Origin: an uncultured Pelagibacteraceae bacterium
Lineage (GTDB): Bacteria > Pseudomonadota > Alphaproteobacteria > Pelagibacterales > Pelagibacteraceae
Reading direction: 5' to 3'
Length of the DNA: 41,040 nucleotides
NCBI GenBank assembly: GCA_902635665.1
Contig: CACPOX010000011.1
Location: 1 to 41,040 of the forward strand
Positions 1-11,544 of this stretch are shown here, one piece after another (the first letter of the stretch is position 1; every line of letters begins with the position of its first letter). Under the pieces are notes generated by a model, which made no database searches, was not told the origin of the DNA, and worked only from the letters and a program-made list of their open reading frames with translations. The position numbers and the translations under genes were made by a program.

Positions 1-1937
<1,937 letters not shown>

Positions 1938-1938
<1 letters not shown>

Positions 1939-2330
1939 TGAGCGAAGAGTTTAAAGTTGAAATAGTAAATCCTGAAAAATCTTTTTTAGTAAAAGATGAT
2001 GTTTCAGAAGTTGTGGTCCCTGCTTTTGAAGGAGAGATGGGAATATTGAAGGATCATATTTCTATTATTTCTTTTTTGAAACCTGGGATAATTAAGATTT
2101 TATCAAAATCAGGTGATGAAAATTACTATGTTGAAGATGGGATTGTTGAGTTTAAAAATAACAATCTATCTATTTTAACAAGTACAATTTTTAATCTTGC
2201 TGATATGGATAAATCAAAGCAACAAGATTTACTTAAACAGGCAGAAGAAGAGGCTAATAAAACTGATATTAACGATCAATCTAAATATTTAGCAGATCAA
2301 AAAGTTGAAGTTTTAAAAACTCTAAATTAA
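1938..2330 (+). CDS. atpC: ATP synthase F1 epsilon subunit
   Basis: 130 aa. The N-terminal beta-sandwich is recognisable (VEIVNPEKSFL, then VVVPAFEGEMGILKDH, matching the family's EGxxGxxxxH pattern). The C-terminal part is a short helical region. Epsilon links gamma to the c-ring and can inhibit ATP hydrolysis through its C-terminal helices. It starts inside the atpD stop codon (TAATG) and is the last gene of the operon. Its 3' end overlaps the convergent rppH gene by 9 bases, so there is no intergenic space for a terminator. Confidence 0.95.
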
Positions 2331-2795
2331 TTTTTTTACTTTTTCTTTAAGTTCTTTGTAAACATGATGTTTAAAATCAACAACAACATCAGTAATTAAA
2401 TCTAAGTCAATCCACTTCCAATCTAAAAATTCTGGATTAGATGTATTAATATTTATTTCATTATCATTTCCAATAAATCGCATTAAAAACCATTTTTGCT
2501 TCTGACCTTTGTACTTACCTTTCCAAATAATACCTAGCAATCTATCAGGCAAATCATAGGTTAATGTACCATCTAATTCTTTTATAAGTTCTACGCTTTT
2601 GATACTTGTTTCTTCCTCTAGTTCTCTAAATGCAGCTTTTAAATTATCCTCTCCCTCATCAACACCACCCTGAGGCATTTGCCAAAAATTTTTAGGATTA
2701 TCTATTCTTTTTGCTACGAATACTTTATTTTCTTTATTCAATAACACAATTCCGACCCCACTTCTCAGTGGTAAATCTTTAAAATTTTTATTCAT
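2322..2795 (-). CDS. rppH: RNA 5'-pyrophosphohydrolase (Nudix)
   Basis: 157 aa, full length for the RppH/NudH group. The protein opens with LPLRSGVGIVLLNKENKVFVAKR and carries the MPQGGVDEGED segment typical of RppH. The Nudix box runs from this Gly-Gly to RELEEETSI. The metal-binding Glu residues are kept, but the last Gly of the consensus (EExGU) is Ser. The family removes pyrophosphate from 5'-triphosphorylated transcripts and so starts mRNA decay. It is the last gene of the long minus-strand rplU-rppH run, 1 nt after ctpA, as in many alphaproteobacteria. Confidence 0.9.
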   Translation of the reverse strand: MNKNFKDLPLRSGVGIVLLNKENKVFVAKRIDNPKNFWQMPQGGVDEGEDNLKAAFRELEEETSIKSVELIKELDGTLTYDLPDRLLGIIWKGKYKGQKQKWFLMRFIGNDNEININTSNPEFLDWKWIDLDLITDVVVDFKHHVYKELKEKVKKLI

Positions 2796-2796
2796 A

Positions 2797-3936
2797 TTAT
2801 CCGTTAAGTAACTTAATAGCGTAGTTTAATTGATTATCAGTATCAGTTTTTATTCTAAAATCATCACCTTCTTCATTTACTTCAATATCTGGTCTAACAC
2901 CTACTTCAGAAATAGATTTTCCAGAAGGAAGATAATATTTTGCGACAGTTAATCTGATAGCACCACGATTTTTTAAAGGAATAATTGATTGGACAGAACC
3001 TTTACCAAAGCTATTTTCACCAACGATGATTGCTCTTTTGTGATCCTTTAAAGCTCCAGCAACAATTTCAGATGCAGATGCTGAACCATAGTTAATTAAA
3101 ACCAATAGTGTTTTTCCATCGGTAATATCTCCTTTTTTTGCAAACCATTTTCTATTTTCAGATTTTTTTCTGCTTTTTGTTGAAACTATCTCTCCATTTT
3201 CCAGAAAAAAATCTGATATCTTTATTGCTTGAGATAAAAGACCTCCAGGATTATTTCTTAAATCTAAAATAAATGAATTTAAGTTTTTATCTTTTTTAAG
3301 TTTTTTAATTTGTTTTTCTATTTGATCACTACTGTTATCGTTAAATGAAGTAAGCCTGATGTATCCAATATTTTCATCTATAATTTCAGATTTTACAGAT
3401 TGAACCTGAATAACTTCTCTTATTATATTAAATGTTAGCGCTTTTCTTTCACCTCTTCGTCTTACTGTTAACTCTATTCCAGAACCTACAGGTCCTCTCA
3501 TTAAATCAACAGCTTCACTTAATGATTTTCCTTGAACCTGGACATCATTTATTTTGACTATGTAATCACCAGCTTTTAATCCAGCCTTAGATGCAGGTGT
3601 ATCATCTATTGGTGAAATTACTTTTACTACGCCAGCCTCCATGCTAACTTCAATTCCTAGTCCACCAAATTCACCACTGGTTTCTGTTTGCATTTCATCA
3701 AAAATTTTAGGAGACATGTAGGATGAATAAGGATCTAGGGATTGTAAAAGTCCATTGATAGCAGAGTCCATACTCTCAGATTGATTGAACTCATCAACAT
3801 ATTCTTTATTAATTTTTTCTAGAACCTCACCGAAGAGATCAATTTTTTTATAAATATCAATTTCAGCTGAAATAACTGTTTTATTTAAATAAAAAATGGA
3901 AAAAAAAATTAATAATAAAAATTTAATTTTTTTCAT
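2797..3936 (-). CDS. ctpA: C-terminal processing protease, S41 family
   Basis: Periplasmic serine protease of the CtpA/Prc type, 379 aa from the start chosen here. The ATG at 3936 gives a clean signal peptide (MKKIKFLLLIFFSIFYL). A longer frame from 3972 would add 12 charged residues before it and run far into rsfS, so I reject it. The PDZ domain is clear (GGLGIEVSMEAGVVKVISP and the ASKAGLKAGDYI loop), followed by the S41 core with the catalytic Ser region NYGSASASEIVAG and the catalytic Lys region SFGKGSVQS. The start overlaps the rsfS stop as ATGA. The family trims C-terminal tails of periplasmic and envelope proteins; the substrate here is unknown. Confidence 0.92.
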   Translation of the reverse strand: MKKIKFLLLIFFSIFYLNKTVISAEIDIYKKIDLFGEVLEKINKEYVDEFNQSESMDSAINGLLQSLDPYSSYMSPKIFDEMQTETSGEFGGLGIEVSMEAGVVKVISPIDDTPASKAGLKAGDYIVKINDVQVQGKSLSEAVDLMRGPVGSGIELTVRRRGERKALTFNIIREVIQVQSVKSEIIDENIGYIRLTSFNDNSSDQIEKQIKKLKKDKNLNSFILDLRNNPGGLLSQAIKISDFFLENGEIVSTKSRKKSENRKWFAKKGDITDGKTLLVLINYGSASASEIVAGALKDHKRAIIVGENSFGKGSVQSIIPLKNRGAIRLTVAKYYLPSGKSISEVGVRPDIEVNEEGDDFRIKTDTDNQLNYAIKLLNG

Positions 3937-4283
3937 ATCATCACTTTTTCTTTTGGAATTAGCTCTGACCAAATTTTTTCTAATTCATAAAATTTTCTTT
4001 TTTCTGGATGAAAAATATGAACAATCAAATCAATCCCATCAACAAGTTTCCATTCTCCACTTTCTTTACCCTCAATTTTCGAGTCTTTTACACCGTTATT
4101 TTTAAGTTTTTCTAAAACTTGTTCTGATAAAGATTGAATATGTCTAGATGATGTTCCACTTGCTATGATCATGTAATCAGCCATAGAACTTTTGTCTTTA
4201 AGATCAATAGTTACAATGTCTTGAGCTTTATTTAGATCTAGTGTGTTGATTACAATTTCTTTTAAGTCTGAAATTTTGTCCAT
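3933..4283 (-). CDS. rsfS: Ribosomal silencing factor RsfS
   Basis: 116 aa, full length for the Iojap/RsfS family. Family-typical stretches are KAQDIVTIDL, ADYMIIASGTSSRHIQSL and EGKESGEWKLVDGIDLIVHIF. RsfS binds ribosomal protein L14 and blocks joining of the subunits during starvation. It lies 17 nt after nadD, the common bacterial pairing. Its stop codon overlaps the ctpA start (ATGA). In many alphaproteobacteria rlmH sits directly after rsfS; there is no room for it here. Confidence 0.95.
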   Translation of the reverse strand: MDKISDLKEIVINTLDLNKAQDIVTIDLKDKSSMADYMIIASGTSSRHIQSLSEQVLEKLKNNGVKDSKIEGKESGEWKLVDGIDLIVHIFHPEKRKFYELEKIWSELIPKEKVMI

Positions 4284-4300
4284 TAATTGAATTTAGATTA

Positions 4301-4822
4301 TCAAATTTTTCTTAATTGAGAAGATGAAATGTTGACTTTATTAAACTCAATAAACTCTAGATTGGTCTTACTAAGTTGCTTAAATGTCTTTGATTTTAAA
4401 GAATTTTTTTTATACCCATGTCTATCAAAAACTAGGATGTTACATTTTTGTGAAATTAATTTAGATTTATGCCATTTATGAAAATTAATAAGGTTGTCCG
4501 CACCCATTAAAAAATAAATTTCAATGCTTTTATCTTTTTTTAAATGATTGATTAAATTAATAGTTTTATTTGATTTAATAATTTTTTCATAAAATTTAAC
4601 CTTAATAAATGAATTTGTACTAATAATTTTTTTACAATATTTAATTCTGTTAGCAACAGATGTCTTGCTCTCTATTTTAAATGGATTTTTTTTTGTAATT
4701 GCCCAAATAACTTTTTTGAGTTTGAATCTTTTTTTTGCTTCCTTAGAAATTGCCAAATGTCCTTTATGAGCAGGATCAAACGATCCACCTAATAAACCAA
4801 TTTTTATTTTTGTTTTATTCAA
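4301..4822 (-). CDS. nadD: Nicotinate-nucleotide adenylyltransferase, short C-terminus
   Basis: Makes nicotinate adenine dinucleotide from nicotinate mononucleotide and ATP in NAD synthesis. The N-terminal nucleotidyltransferase signature GLLGGSFDPAHKGH (with HxGH) is intact, as are FLMGADNLINFHKW and the ISSSQLR motif. The protein stops 2 residues after this motif, at 173 aa. Most NadD proteins carry roughly 20-25 further residues ending in an LxPxxVxxYI-like helix. No frame downstream restores that tail, and two stop codons follow each other (TGA TAA), so this looks like a real short form. Located between proA and rsfS, as expected. Confidence 0.92.
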   Translation of the reverse strand: MNKTKIKIGLLGGSFDPAHKGHLAISKEAKKRFKLKKVIWAITKKNPFKIESKTSVANRIKYCKKIISTNSFIKVKFYEKIIKSNKTINLINHLKKDKSIEIYFLMGADNLINFHKWHKSKLISQKCNILVFDRHGYKKNSLKSKTFKQLSKTNLEFIEFNKVNISSSQLRKI

Positions 4823-4823
4823 T

Positions 4824-6074
4824 TTAATTTCTTATTTTACCATTACTAGTGATTTCATATTTATATGAAATCAATTGATTTAAACCTACAGGACCTCTTG
4901 GTGGTAGCGTATTAGTAGAAATTCCAACTTCTCCACCAAATCCAAATTCACCGCCATCAGCAAATTGAGTTGAGGTATTATGCATTGCAATTGAGCTTTT
5001 AACATTTTTTAAGAAGTATTTTGCTGTCTTTTTATTTTTTGTAATTATGGAGTCAGTGTGCATAGTTCCGTATTTGTTAATATGCTTAATTGCTTCTTCA
5101 GAATTTTTAACAACTTTAACAGATACAATTGATGATAAATATTCAGTTGACCAATCTTTTTCTTTTGCAGGATATACTTGACCATTGTAATAACTTTTCA
5201 AAATCTTATCGCCAATTATCTTACAACCACTATTTTCAAGTTCCTGCAAAATAGGATTACTAAATTTTTTGACTATATTTTTATGAATAAGAATAGTTTC
5301 GGTCGCACCACAAATACTTGTATTTCTTAATTTAGCGTTATAGACAATTTCTTTAGCCATTTTTAATTCTGCATCTTTATCTATATAAGTATGACAAAGA
5401 CCCTCTAAGTGCCCAATTATAGGTACTTTGGATAATTCTAAAACTTTTTTAACTAAATTTTTTCCACCACGAGGTATGATGACATTGATATATTTTTTCA
5501 TCTTAGAAAGCATAATATCCACAAGCCTCCTTTGTTTTGAATCAATAAATTGTATAAAGTTTTCATTAACTTTATTTTTTTTAAGTGCTTTTCTAAACAG
5601 CTTAGCTAAAGCTTTATTTGAATTTATGGCCTCAGAGCCTCCTTTCAAAATCACTACATTTCCAGATTTAAAACAAAGACTAGCAACATCTGAAGTTACA
5701 TTTGGTCTACTTTCATAAATAACCCCAATAACTCCAATTGGTATTGAAACTCTTTTAATATTCAAACCATTTGGTCTTTTCCATTTTTCTAAAGTGCTAT
5801 CTATAGGATCCCTTAATTTAGCTATTTTTAAAATAGAATTTATAATTCCATCTAATTTATTTTCATTTAAATGAAGTCTTTTGATTAAGTTTTCTTTTAA
5901 CCCTTTTTTTCTTGCGTAATTAATATCTTTTGAATTTTGATTAATAATAAATTTTTTTTCATTCTTAATTAACTTTGCGTAATCATTTAAGACTTTATTT
6001 TTTATTTCAGTTGAAACTTTATACTGACTAGCTTTTTGAGCTTTTATTCCAATTAAATTCATATATTTAATCAT
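4824..6074 (-). CDS. proA: Glutamate-5-semialdehyde dehydrogenase (gamma-glutamyl phosphate reductase)
   Basis: Second step of proline synthesis: NADPH-dependent reduction of gamma-glutamyl phosphate. 416 aa, full family length. Visible are IGVIGVIYESRPNVT, the cofactor-binding VILKGGSEAINSN segment, the active-site Cys near residue 255 in NTSICGATETIL, and the C-terminal GEFGFGGEVGISTNTLPPRG. Two starts are possible: the ATG at 6074 immediately after the proB stop, or the ATG at 6062 (four residues shorter), which begins closer to the family consensus. Tight proB-proA operon. Confidence 0.95.
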   Translation of the reverse strand: MIKYMNLIGIKAQKASQYKVSTEIKNKVLNDYAKLIKNEKKFIINQNSKDINYARKKGLKENLIKRLHLNENKLDGIINSILKIAKLRDPIDSTLEKWKRPNGLNIKRVSIPIGVIGVIYESRPNVTSDVASLCFKSGNVVILKGGSEAINSNKALAKLFRKALKKNKVNENFIQFIDSKQRRLVDIMLSKMKKYINVIIPRGGKNLVKKVLELSKVPIIGHLEGLCHTYIDKDAELKMAKEIVYNAKLRNTSICGATETILIHKNIVKKFSNPILQELENSGCKIIGDKILKSYYNGQVYPAKEKDWSTEYLSSIVSVKVVKNSEEAIKHINKYGTMHTDSIITKNKKTAKYFLKNVKSSIAMHNTSTQFADGGEFGFGGEVGISTNTLPPRGPVGLNQLISYKYEITSNGKIRN

Positions 6075-8182
<2,108 letters not shown>

Positions 8183-8185
8183 CTA

Positions 8186-8440
8186 TTAATTGGGCTTTAC
8201 AGAAACGAAAGTTCTATCTGATTTAGATTTTTTGAAAACAACTTTCCCTTTAACAACTGAAAATATTGAATGATCTTTACCCATACCAACATTTTCACCT
8301 GGAAAAATCTTAGTTCCTCTTTGTCTAACAATTATGTTTCCAGGAATTACTGTTTCACCACCATACTTTTTTACACCAAGTCTTCTACCGGCACTATCTC
8401 GTCCGTTTCGTGATGATCCACCTGCTTTTTTTGTTGCCAT
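8186..8440 (-). CDS. rpmA: 50S ribosomal protein L27
   Basis: 84 aa, normal length. It begins [22 protein letters not shown], the conserved N-terminal arm that reaches towards the peptidyl transferase centre, and continues with [22 protein letters not shown]. There is no N-terminal cleavable extension of the Firmicutes type. It lies 14 nt after rplU, the near-universal L21-L27 pair, and before obgE. Confidence 0.98.
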   Translation of the reverse strand: MATKKAGGSSRNGRDSAGRRLGVKKYGGETVIPGNIIVRQRGTKIFPGENVGMGKDHSIFSVVKGKVVFKKSKSDRTFVSVKPN

Positions 8441-8454
8441 AATTTACCTAATAA

Positions 8455-8853
8455 CTATTTGCTTACTGCTTCCTTAACTTCTTCTTTTTTTGAAGTTTTA
8501 GAAATTTTTTCAGCTTCTGATAATACTTTACCATCTTTTGAAAAAATTTTGTTAATTCTTATCATAGAATATTCTTGTCTATGCCCATTTTTTCTTCTTG
8601 AATTTTGTCTTCTTCTTTTTTTAAAAATTAAAATAGTTCTATTTTTACTATTTTTAATTAAATTAGCTTCTACTTTTGCACCCTCAACATTTGGAGTTCC
8701 AATTTCAATTGATTTGTCATCACCGTATGCCAAAATTTCATTAAACTCTATCTTAGTATCAGGTTTAGAATCTGGTAGTTTTTCAATCTTTAGAATTTCT
8801 CCAGATTTTACCTTATACTGTTTTCCACCTGTTTTTATTACTGCGTATGACAT
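8455..8853 (-). CDS. rplU: 50S ribosomal protein L21
   Basis: 132 aa. The N-terminal SYAVIKTGGKQYKV and the RRRQNSRRKNGHRQEYS segment are the L21 signatures. The protein is longer than the roughly 103 aa of E. coli L21 because of a charged C-terminal tail (about residues 104-132, KVLSEAEKISKTSKKEEVKE). C-terminal extensions of L21 are common in alphaproteobacteria. It is the first gene of the minus-strand run to rppH, with a convincing sigma70-type promoter just upstream (8880-8907). I see no Shine-Dalgarno sequence. Confidence 0.96.
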   Translation of the reverse strand: MSYAVIKTGGKQYKVKSGEILKIEKLPDSKPDTKIEFNEILAYGDDKSIEIGTPNVEGAKVEANLIKNSKNRTILIFKKRRRQNSRRKNGHRQEYSMIRINKIFSKDGKVLSEAEKISKTSKKEEVKEAVSK

Positions 8854-8879
8854 AGTATGATTTAATTTAAAGTTACCGC

Positions 8880-8907
8880 AATATAGTTGTAGTCAGCCTT
8901 TAGTCAA
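8880..8907 (-). promoter_or_regulatory. Candidate sigma70 promoter for the rplU-rpmA-obgE operon
   Basis: Read on the minus strand: -35 TTGACT (8907-8902), 16-base spacer, -10 TATATT (8885-8880). The predicted start of transcription is near 8873, giving a leader of about 20 nt before the rplU ATG at 8853. This is the only long gap between rplU and gloB (64 bases). Confidence 0.6.
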
Positions 8908-8917
8908 GCCGAATTAA

Positions 8918-9637
8918 TTAGAAATTATCCTTAAAATCTCTTAATTTTGAAAAGGTTTTTACATCTTTTGCTCTTAAAAATATATTACAATCCAATTCCT
9001 CTTTTAAAGTTGAGGGTATGGTAGGAATTCCATTTTCTCTTAATTTTTCAATTTTTTGTATTTTTTTTTGTAAATCTTTGTTTTCGGAATCATATTTTTT
9101 ACAGAATTTTGCATTATTAAGAGTGTATTCATGACCACAATAAATTTTTGTATCTTTTGGCAATAATTTAATTTTGTTTAAAGATTCAAACATTTCCTCA
9201 TAAGAGCCTTCAAATATTCTTCCACAACCAAGTGAGAAAAGTGTATCTCCAGTAAAAACTAATTTTTCTTTAAAAAAATTAAAACAAATATGGCCTGAAG
9301 TATGTCCGGGTATATGCATAATTTGAGCTTCAAAGTTTTCAGCTTTCCATATTTGATTATCTTCTAACAATATGTCTATCCCTGGTATTCTTTTCGAGTC
9401 TCCTTTAAAACCCACAACAACTGATCCATATTTTTTTTTTAATTCTTGATTTCCTCCAATATGATCATAATGATGATGAGTATTAAGAATATATTTTAAT
9501 TTTATATTTTTATTTTCTAGGAAGCTTATTATTGGTTGATCCTCACTAGGGTCTACAACACACGCAGAATTGTTACTTTCATCTATTATTAAATAGCTAT
9601 AGTTATCTTGAAGACAAGGTATAATTTCAATACGCAT
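8918..9637 (-). CDS. gloB: Hydroxyacylglutathione hydrolase (glyoxalase II)
   Basis: 239 aa metallo-beta-lactamase-fold enzyme. The binuclear metal motif THHHYDH spans residues 53-59 (T-H54-x-H56-x-D58-H59). Further family segments are HIPGHTSGHICF, FTGDTLFSLGCGRIFEG and YCGHEYTLNNAKF. The C-terminal substrate-binding domain is present and ends FSKLRDFKDNF. It hydrolyses S-lactoylglutathione to lactate and glutathione, the last step of methylglyoxal detoxification. It begins 1 nt after metW, so it is probably carried on the riboswitch-controlled metX transcript. Confidence 0.9.
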   Translation of the reverse strand: MRIEIIPCLQDNYSYLIIDESNNSACVVDPSEDQPIISFLENKNIKLKYILNTHHHYDHIGGNQELKKKYGSVVVGFKGDSKRIPGIDILLEDNQIWKAENFEAQIMHIPGHTSGHICFNFFKEKLVFTGDTLFSLGCGRIFEGSYEEMFESLNKIKLLPKDTKIYCGHEYTLNNAKFCKKYDSENKDLQKKIQKIEKLRENGIPTIPSTLKEELDCNIFLRAKDVKTFSKLRDFKDNF

Positions 9638-9638
9638 T

Positions 9639-10235
9639 TTATTTTTCTATCAAAAATATACCAAGATCTGCAAACAAATTTTTAGCACCTAAATTATTCT
9701 CATTTATTATTGATGTATTTAGATTGTTTAAAGCGAGTGATTTAAAAATCTTTATATCTTTTAATTTTACAAAATGAAAAAAATCTTTGATTGTGCACAT
9801 GTGTAAATTTGGAGTGTTATACCATTCATCTGGCAATGTTTTTGTAATTGGCATTGTCCCTTTAAATAATAAATGAAATCTTACTTTCCAATATCCAAAA
9901 TTAGGAATAGTAACTATTGCTTTTTTTCCAACTCTTAAAAGTTCATCTAAAACTAATTCAGGATTAAGAAAAGCCTGAAGTGTTTGACTTAAAACAACAT
10001 AATCAAATGATTTGTCTGGAAATTGTTTTAAATCTTTCTCAGCATTTCCCTCAATTACAGTTAAACCTTTTGCAATACATTCTTGTACTTTTTCTTTTGA
10101 AATTTCTAATCCTCTTATATTTATGTTTTTATTCTCTTTTAAAAATTTCATTAAAGTTCCATCAGCACAACCTACATCTAAGACTTTCTTATCTTTTTCA
10201 ATTAAATCTGCTATTACTTGAAATTCATTTTTCAT
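9639..10235 (-). CDS. metW: MetW, methyltransferase-fold partner of MetX
   Basis: 198 aa. SAM-binding fold with motif I VLDVGCADGTLMKFL and motif FDYVVLSQTLQAFLNPELVLDE (first part). MetW-specific features are VTIPNFGYWKVRFHLLFKG and LPDEWYNTPNLHMCTIKDF. In proteobacteria metW nearly always follows metX, and MetW is thought to be needed for MetX activity rather than being a classical methyltransferase. Here it begins 2 nt after metX, which supports both calls. Confidence 0.93.
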   Translation of the reverse strand: MKNEFQVIADLIEKDKKVLDVGCADGTLMKFLKENKNINIRGLEISKEKVQECIAKGLTVIEGNAEKDLKQFPDKSFDYVVLSQTLQAFLNPELVLDELLRVGKKAIVTIPNFGYWKVRFHLLFKGTMPITKTLPDEWYNTPNLHMCTIKDFFHFVKLKDIKIFKSLALNNLNTSIINENNLGAKNLFADLGIFLIEK

Positions 10236-10237
10236 AA

Positions 10238-11353
10238 TTAATTTTCTTCATAAGATTTATCTAAAAAGTTTTTAAGTGCATTTAAGAAATCAGGAACGTC
10301 TAGTAAAAAGGAGTCATGACCTTTATCTGACTTAATTTCCACAAATCCAACATCAGCTCCTATTGAGTTTAAAGCAATCACAATATCTTTGTTTTCTTGA
10401 GTTGGATAAAGCCAATCTGAAGTAAATGAGATTATAAAAAATTTCGCTTTTGTATTTATAAATGCTTCTGAAAGATTACCTTTGAATTGCTTAGCTAAAT
10501 CAAAATAATCCATAGCCCTAGTAATATAAAGATAACTATTTGCATCAAATCTATCTACAAAAACTGATCCCTGATATCTTAAATAACTTTCTATTTGAAA
10601 GTCAGCGTCAAATCCAAATTTAAGATCTTCTCTTTCTTGTAACTTTCTTCCAAATTTTTCCTGCAAACCTTTTTTGGATAAATAAGTTATGTGAGCTGCC
10701 ATTCTAGCTACTGCCAATCCCTTCCCAGGATTAGTTTCGTTTGATGTATAATTTCCATCTTTCCAGTTACTATCAGCTGTAATAGCTTGTCTTCCTAGTT
10801 CGTTAAAAGCAATATTTTGTGCTGAATGACTTGATGTGGTTGCTATTGGTATCACTGTTTTAGATTTATCAGGAAAGTTGCAAATAAACTGAAGGACCTG
10901 CATACCTCCCATTGAACCTCCAGTTATAGAAAATAGTTTATCAATGCCAAAATGATCAAGTAAATTATATTGAGCATTCACCATATCATTAATAGTGATA
11001 ACTGGAAAATTTGTTCCAAAAATTTTTTGATCAGTATCTTTATGACTTGGTCCGTATGATCCCATACACCCACCAATTACGTTAGAGCAAATAACAAAAT
11101 ATTTATTTGTATCGATAGCCTTATCAGGACCTACTGCATAACTCCACCAACCCTCTTTGTTAGTTACAGGGTTTATCCCGGTTACAAATTGATCTCCTGT
11201 TAAAGCATGAAAAATTAATATTGCATTATCTTTTTTTGAATTAAGTGAACCGTAAGTTTGATAGGCTATCGGAAAATCTTTTATGGTCTTTCCACAGTCT
11301 AATTTTAGTGGTTTCTTTACAATTAAAGTTTTTATGTTTTTCTCAGTATTCAT
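10238..11353 (-). CDS. metX: Homoserine O-acyltransferase (MetX, alpha/beta hydrolase)
   Basis: 371 aa. It activates homoserine with an acyl group for methionine synthesis. Nucleophile elbow GGSMGG with Ser147, catalytic Asp in FTSDWLYPT and catalytic His in KGHDSFL near the C-terminus. NVIGGCMGSYGPSH is also typical of the family. Acyl specificity (acetyl or succinyl) cannot be settled from the motifs I can see. First gene of metX-metW-gloB. The 5' leader carries a SAM-II riboswitch and a perfect TTGACA -35 box, so expression should fall when SAM is plentiful. No Shine-Dalgarno is evident near the ATG. Confidence 0.94.
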   Translation of the reverse strand: MNTEKNIKTLIVKKPLKLDCGKTIKDFPIAYQTYGSLNSKKDNAILIFHALTGDQFVTGINPVTNKEGWWSYAVGPDKAIDTNKYFVICSNVIGGCMGSYGPSHKDTDQKIFGTNFPVITINDMVNAQYNLLDHFGIDKLFSITGGSMGGMQVLQFICNFPDKSKTVIPIATTSSHSAQNIAFNELGRQAITADSNWKDGNYTSNETNPGKGLAVARMAAHITYLSKKGLQEKFGRKLQEREDLKFGFDADFQIESYLRYQGSVFVDRFDANSYLYITRAMDYFDLAKQFKGNLSEAFINTKAKFFIISFTSDWLYPTQENKDIVIALNSIGADVGFVEIKSDKGHDSFLLDVPDFLNALKNFLDKSYEEN

Positions 11354-11387
11354 AGTTTTAGACTGTTTTGAATTGTGAGAAAAAAAA

Positions 11388-11438
11388 CTATTTTAGCGGT
11401 TTTTTTTAAGCGCTCGCAATTCAGTTAAATCAGCGCAT
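11388..11438 (-). ncRNA. SAM-II riboswitch in the metX leader
   Basis: Read on the minus strand from 11438, the sequence begins ATGCGCTGATTTAACT, continues ATTGCGAGCGC, then an A-rich linker, then CCGCTAAAATAG. This matches the SAM-II aptamer in its core positions: P1 GCGC/GCGC, the loop UGAUUUAAC, and the pseudoknot strands. UUGCG pairs with CGCUAA with one bulged U, and gains a G-C pair relative to the Sargasso Sea metX aptamer used for the crystal structure, as I recall it. SAM-II is known upstream of metA/metX genes in alphaproteobacteria. The predicted transcription start (about 11436) falls on the first stem. The aptamer ends 34 nt before the metX ATG. Confidence 0.92.
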
Positions 11439-11442
11439 AATT

Positions 11443-11471
11443 TTTTTACTAGAACTTATTTATTATGTCAA
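11443..11471 (-). promoter_or_regulatory. Candidate sigma70 promoter for metX
   Basis: On the minus strand: -35 TTGACA (11471-11466, consensus), 17-base spacer, -10 TAAAAA (11448-11443, 4 of 6). Seven bases downstream of the -10 lies the first base of the SAM-II P1 stem, so transcript start and aptamer start coincide. Confidence 0.65.
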
Positions 11472-11544
11472 TTTTTTAAAAAAACCTCTTATTCTCTATA
11501 AAATTTTGTAATTTTATCTATAAAGAGCACATAAATTAAAAAAA

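Noticed and set aside
2331..2345. Poly-T run after atpC as an intrinsic terminator
   Set aside because: No GC-rich stem precedes it, and it lies within the rppH coding end; T-runs are everywhere in this sequence.
3937..3972. 12-residue extension of CtpA inside rsfS
   Set aside because: It would place charged residues before the signal peptide; the ATGA overlap at 3936 is a typical junction.
5428..5718. Open frame opposite proA
   Set aside because: A strand shadow of a conserved enzyme gene with no independent support.
8459..8860. 133-codon open frame opposite rplU
   Set aside because: It is the complement of a Lys/Arg-rich ribosomal gene, giving a Leu/Phe/Ser-rich product; no start signals and no recognisable motif.
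9980..10237. Two overlapping plus-strand frames opposite metW
   Set aside because: Both are antisense to a clearly conserved gene and consist of low-complexity Leu/Phe/Ser sequence.
11354..11387. Second (tandem SAM-V) aptamer after the SAM-II element
   Set aside because: SAM-II and SAM-V occur in tandem in some marine bacteria, so I looked. The 34 bases between the aptamer and the metX ATG are too short and lack a matching stem-loop.
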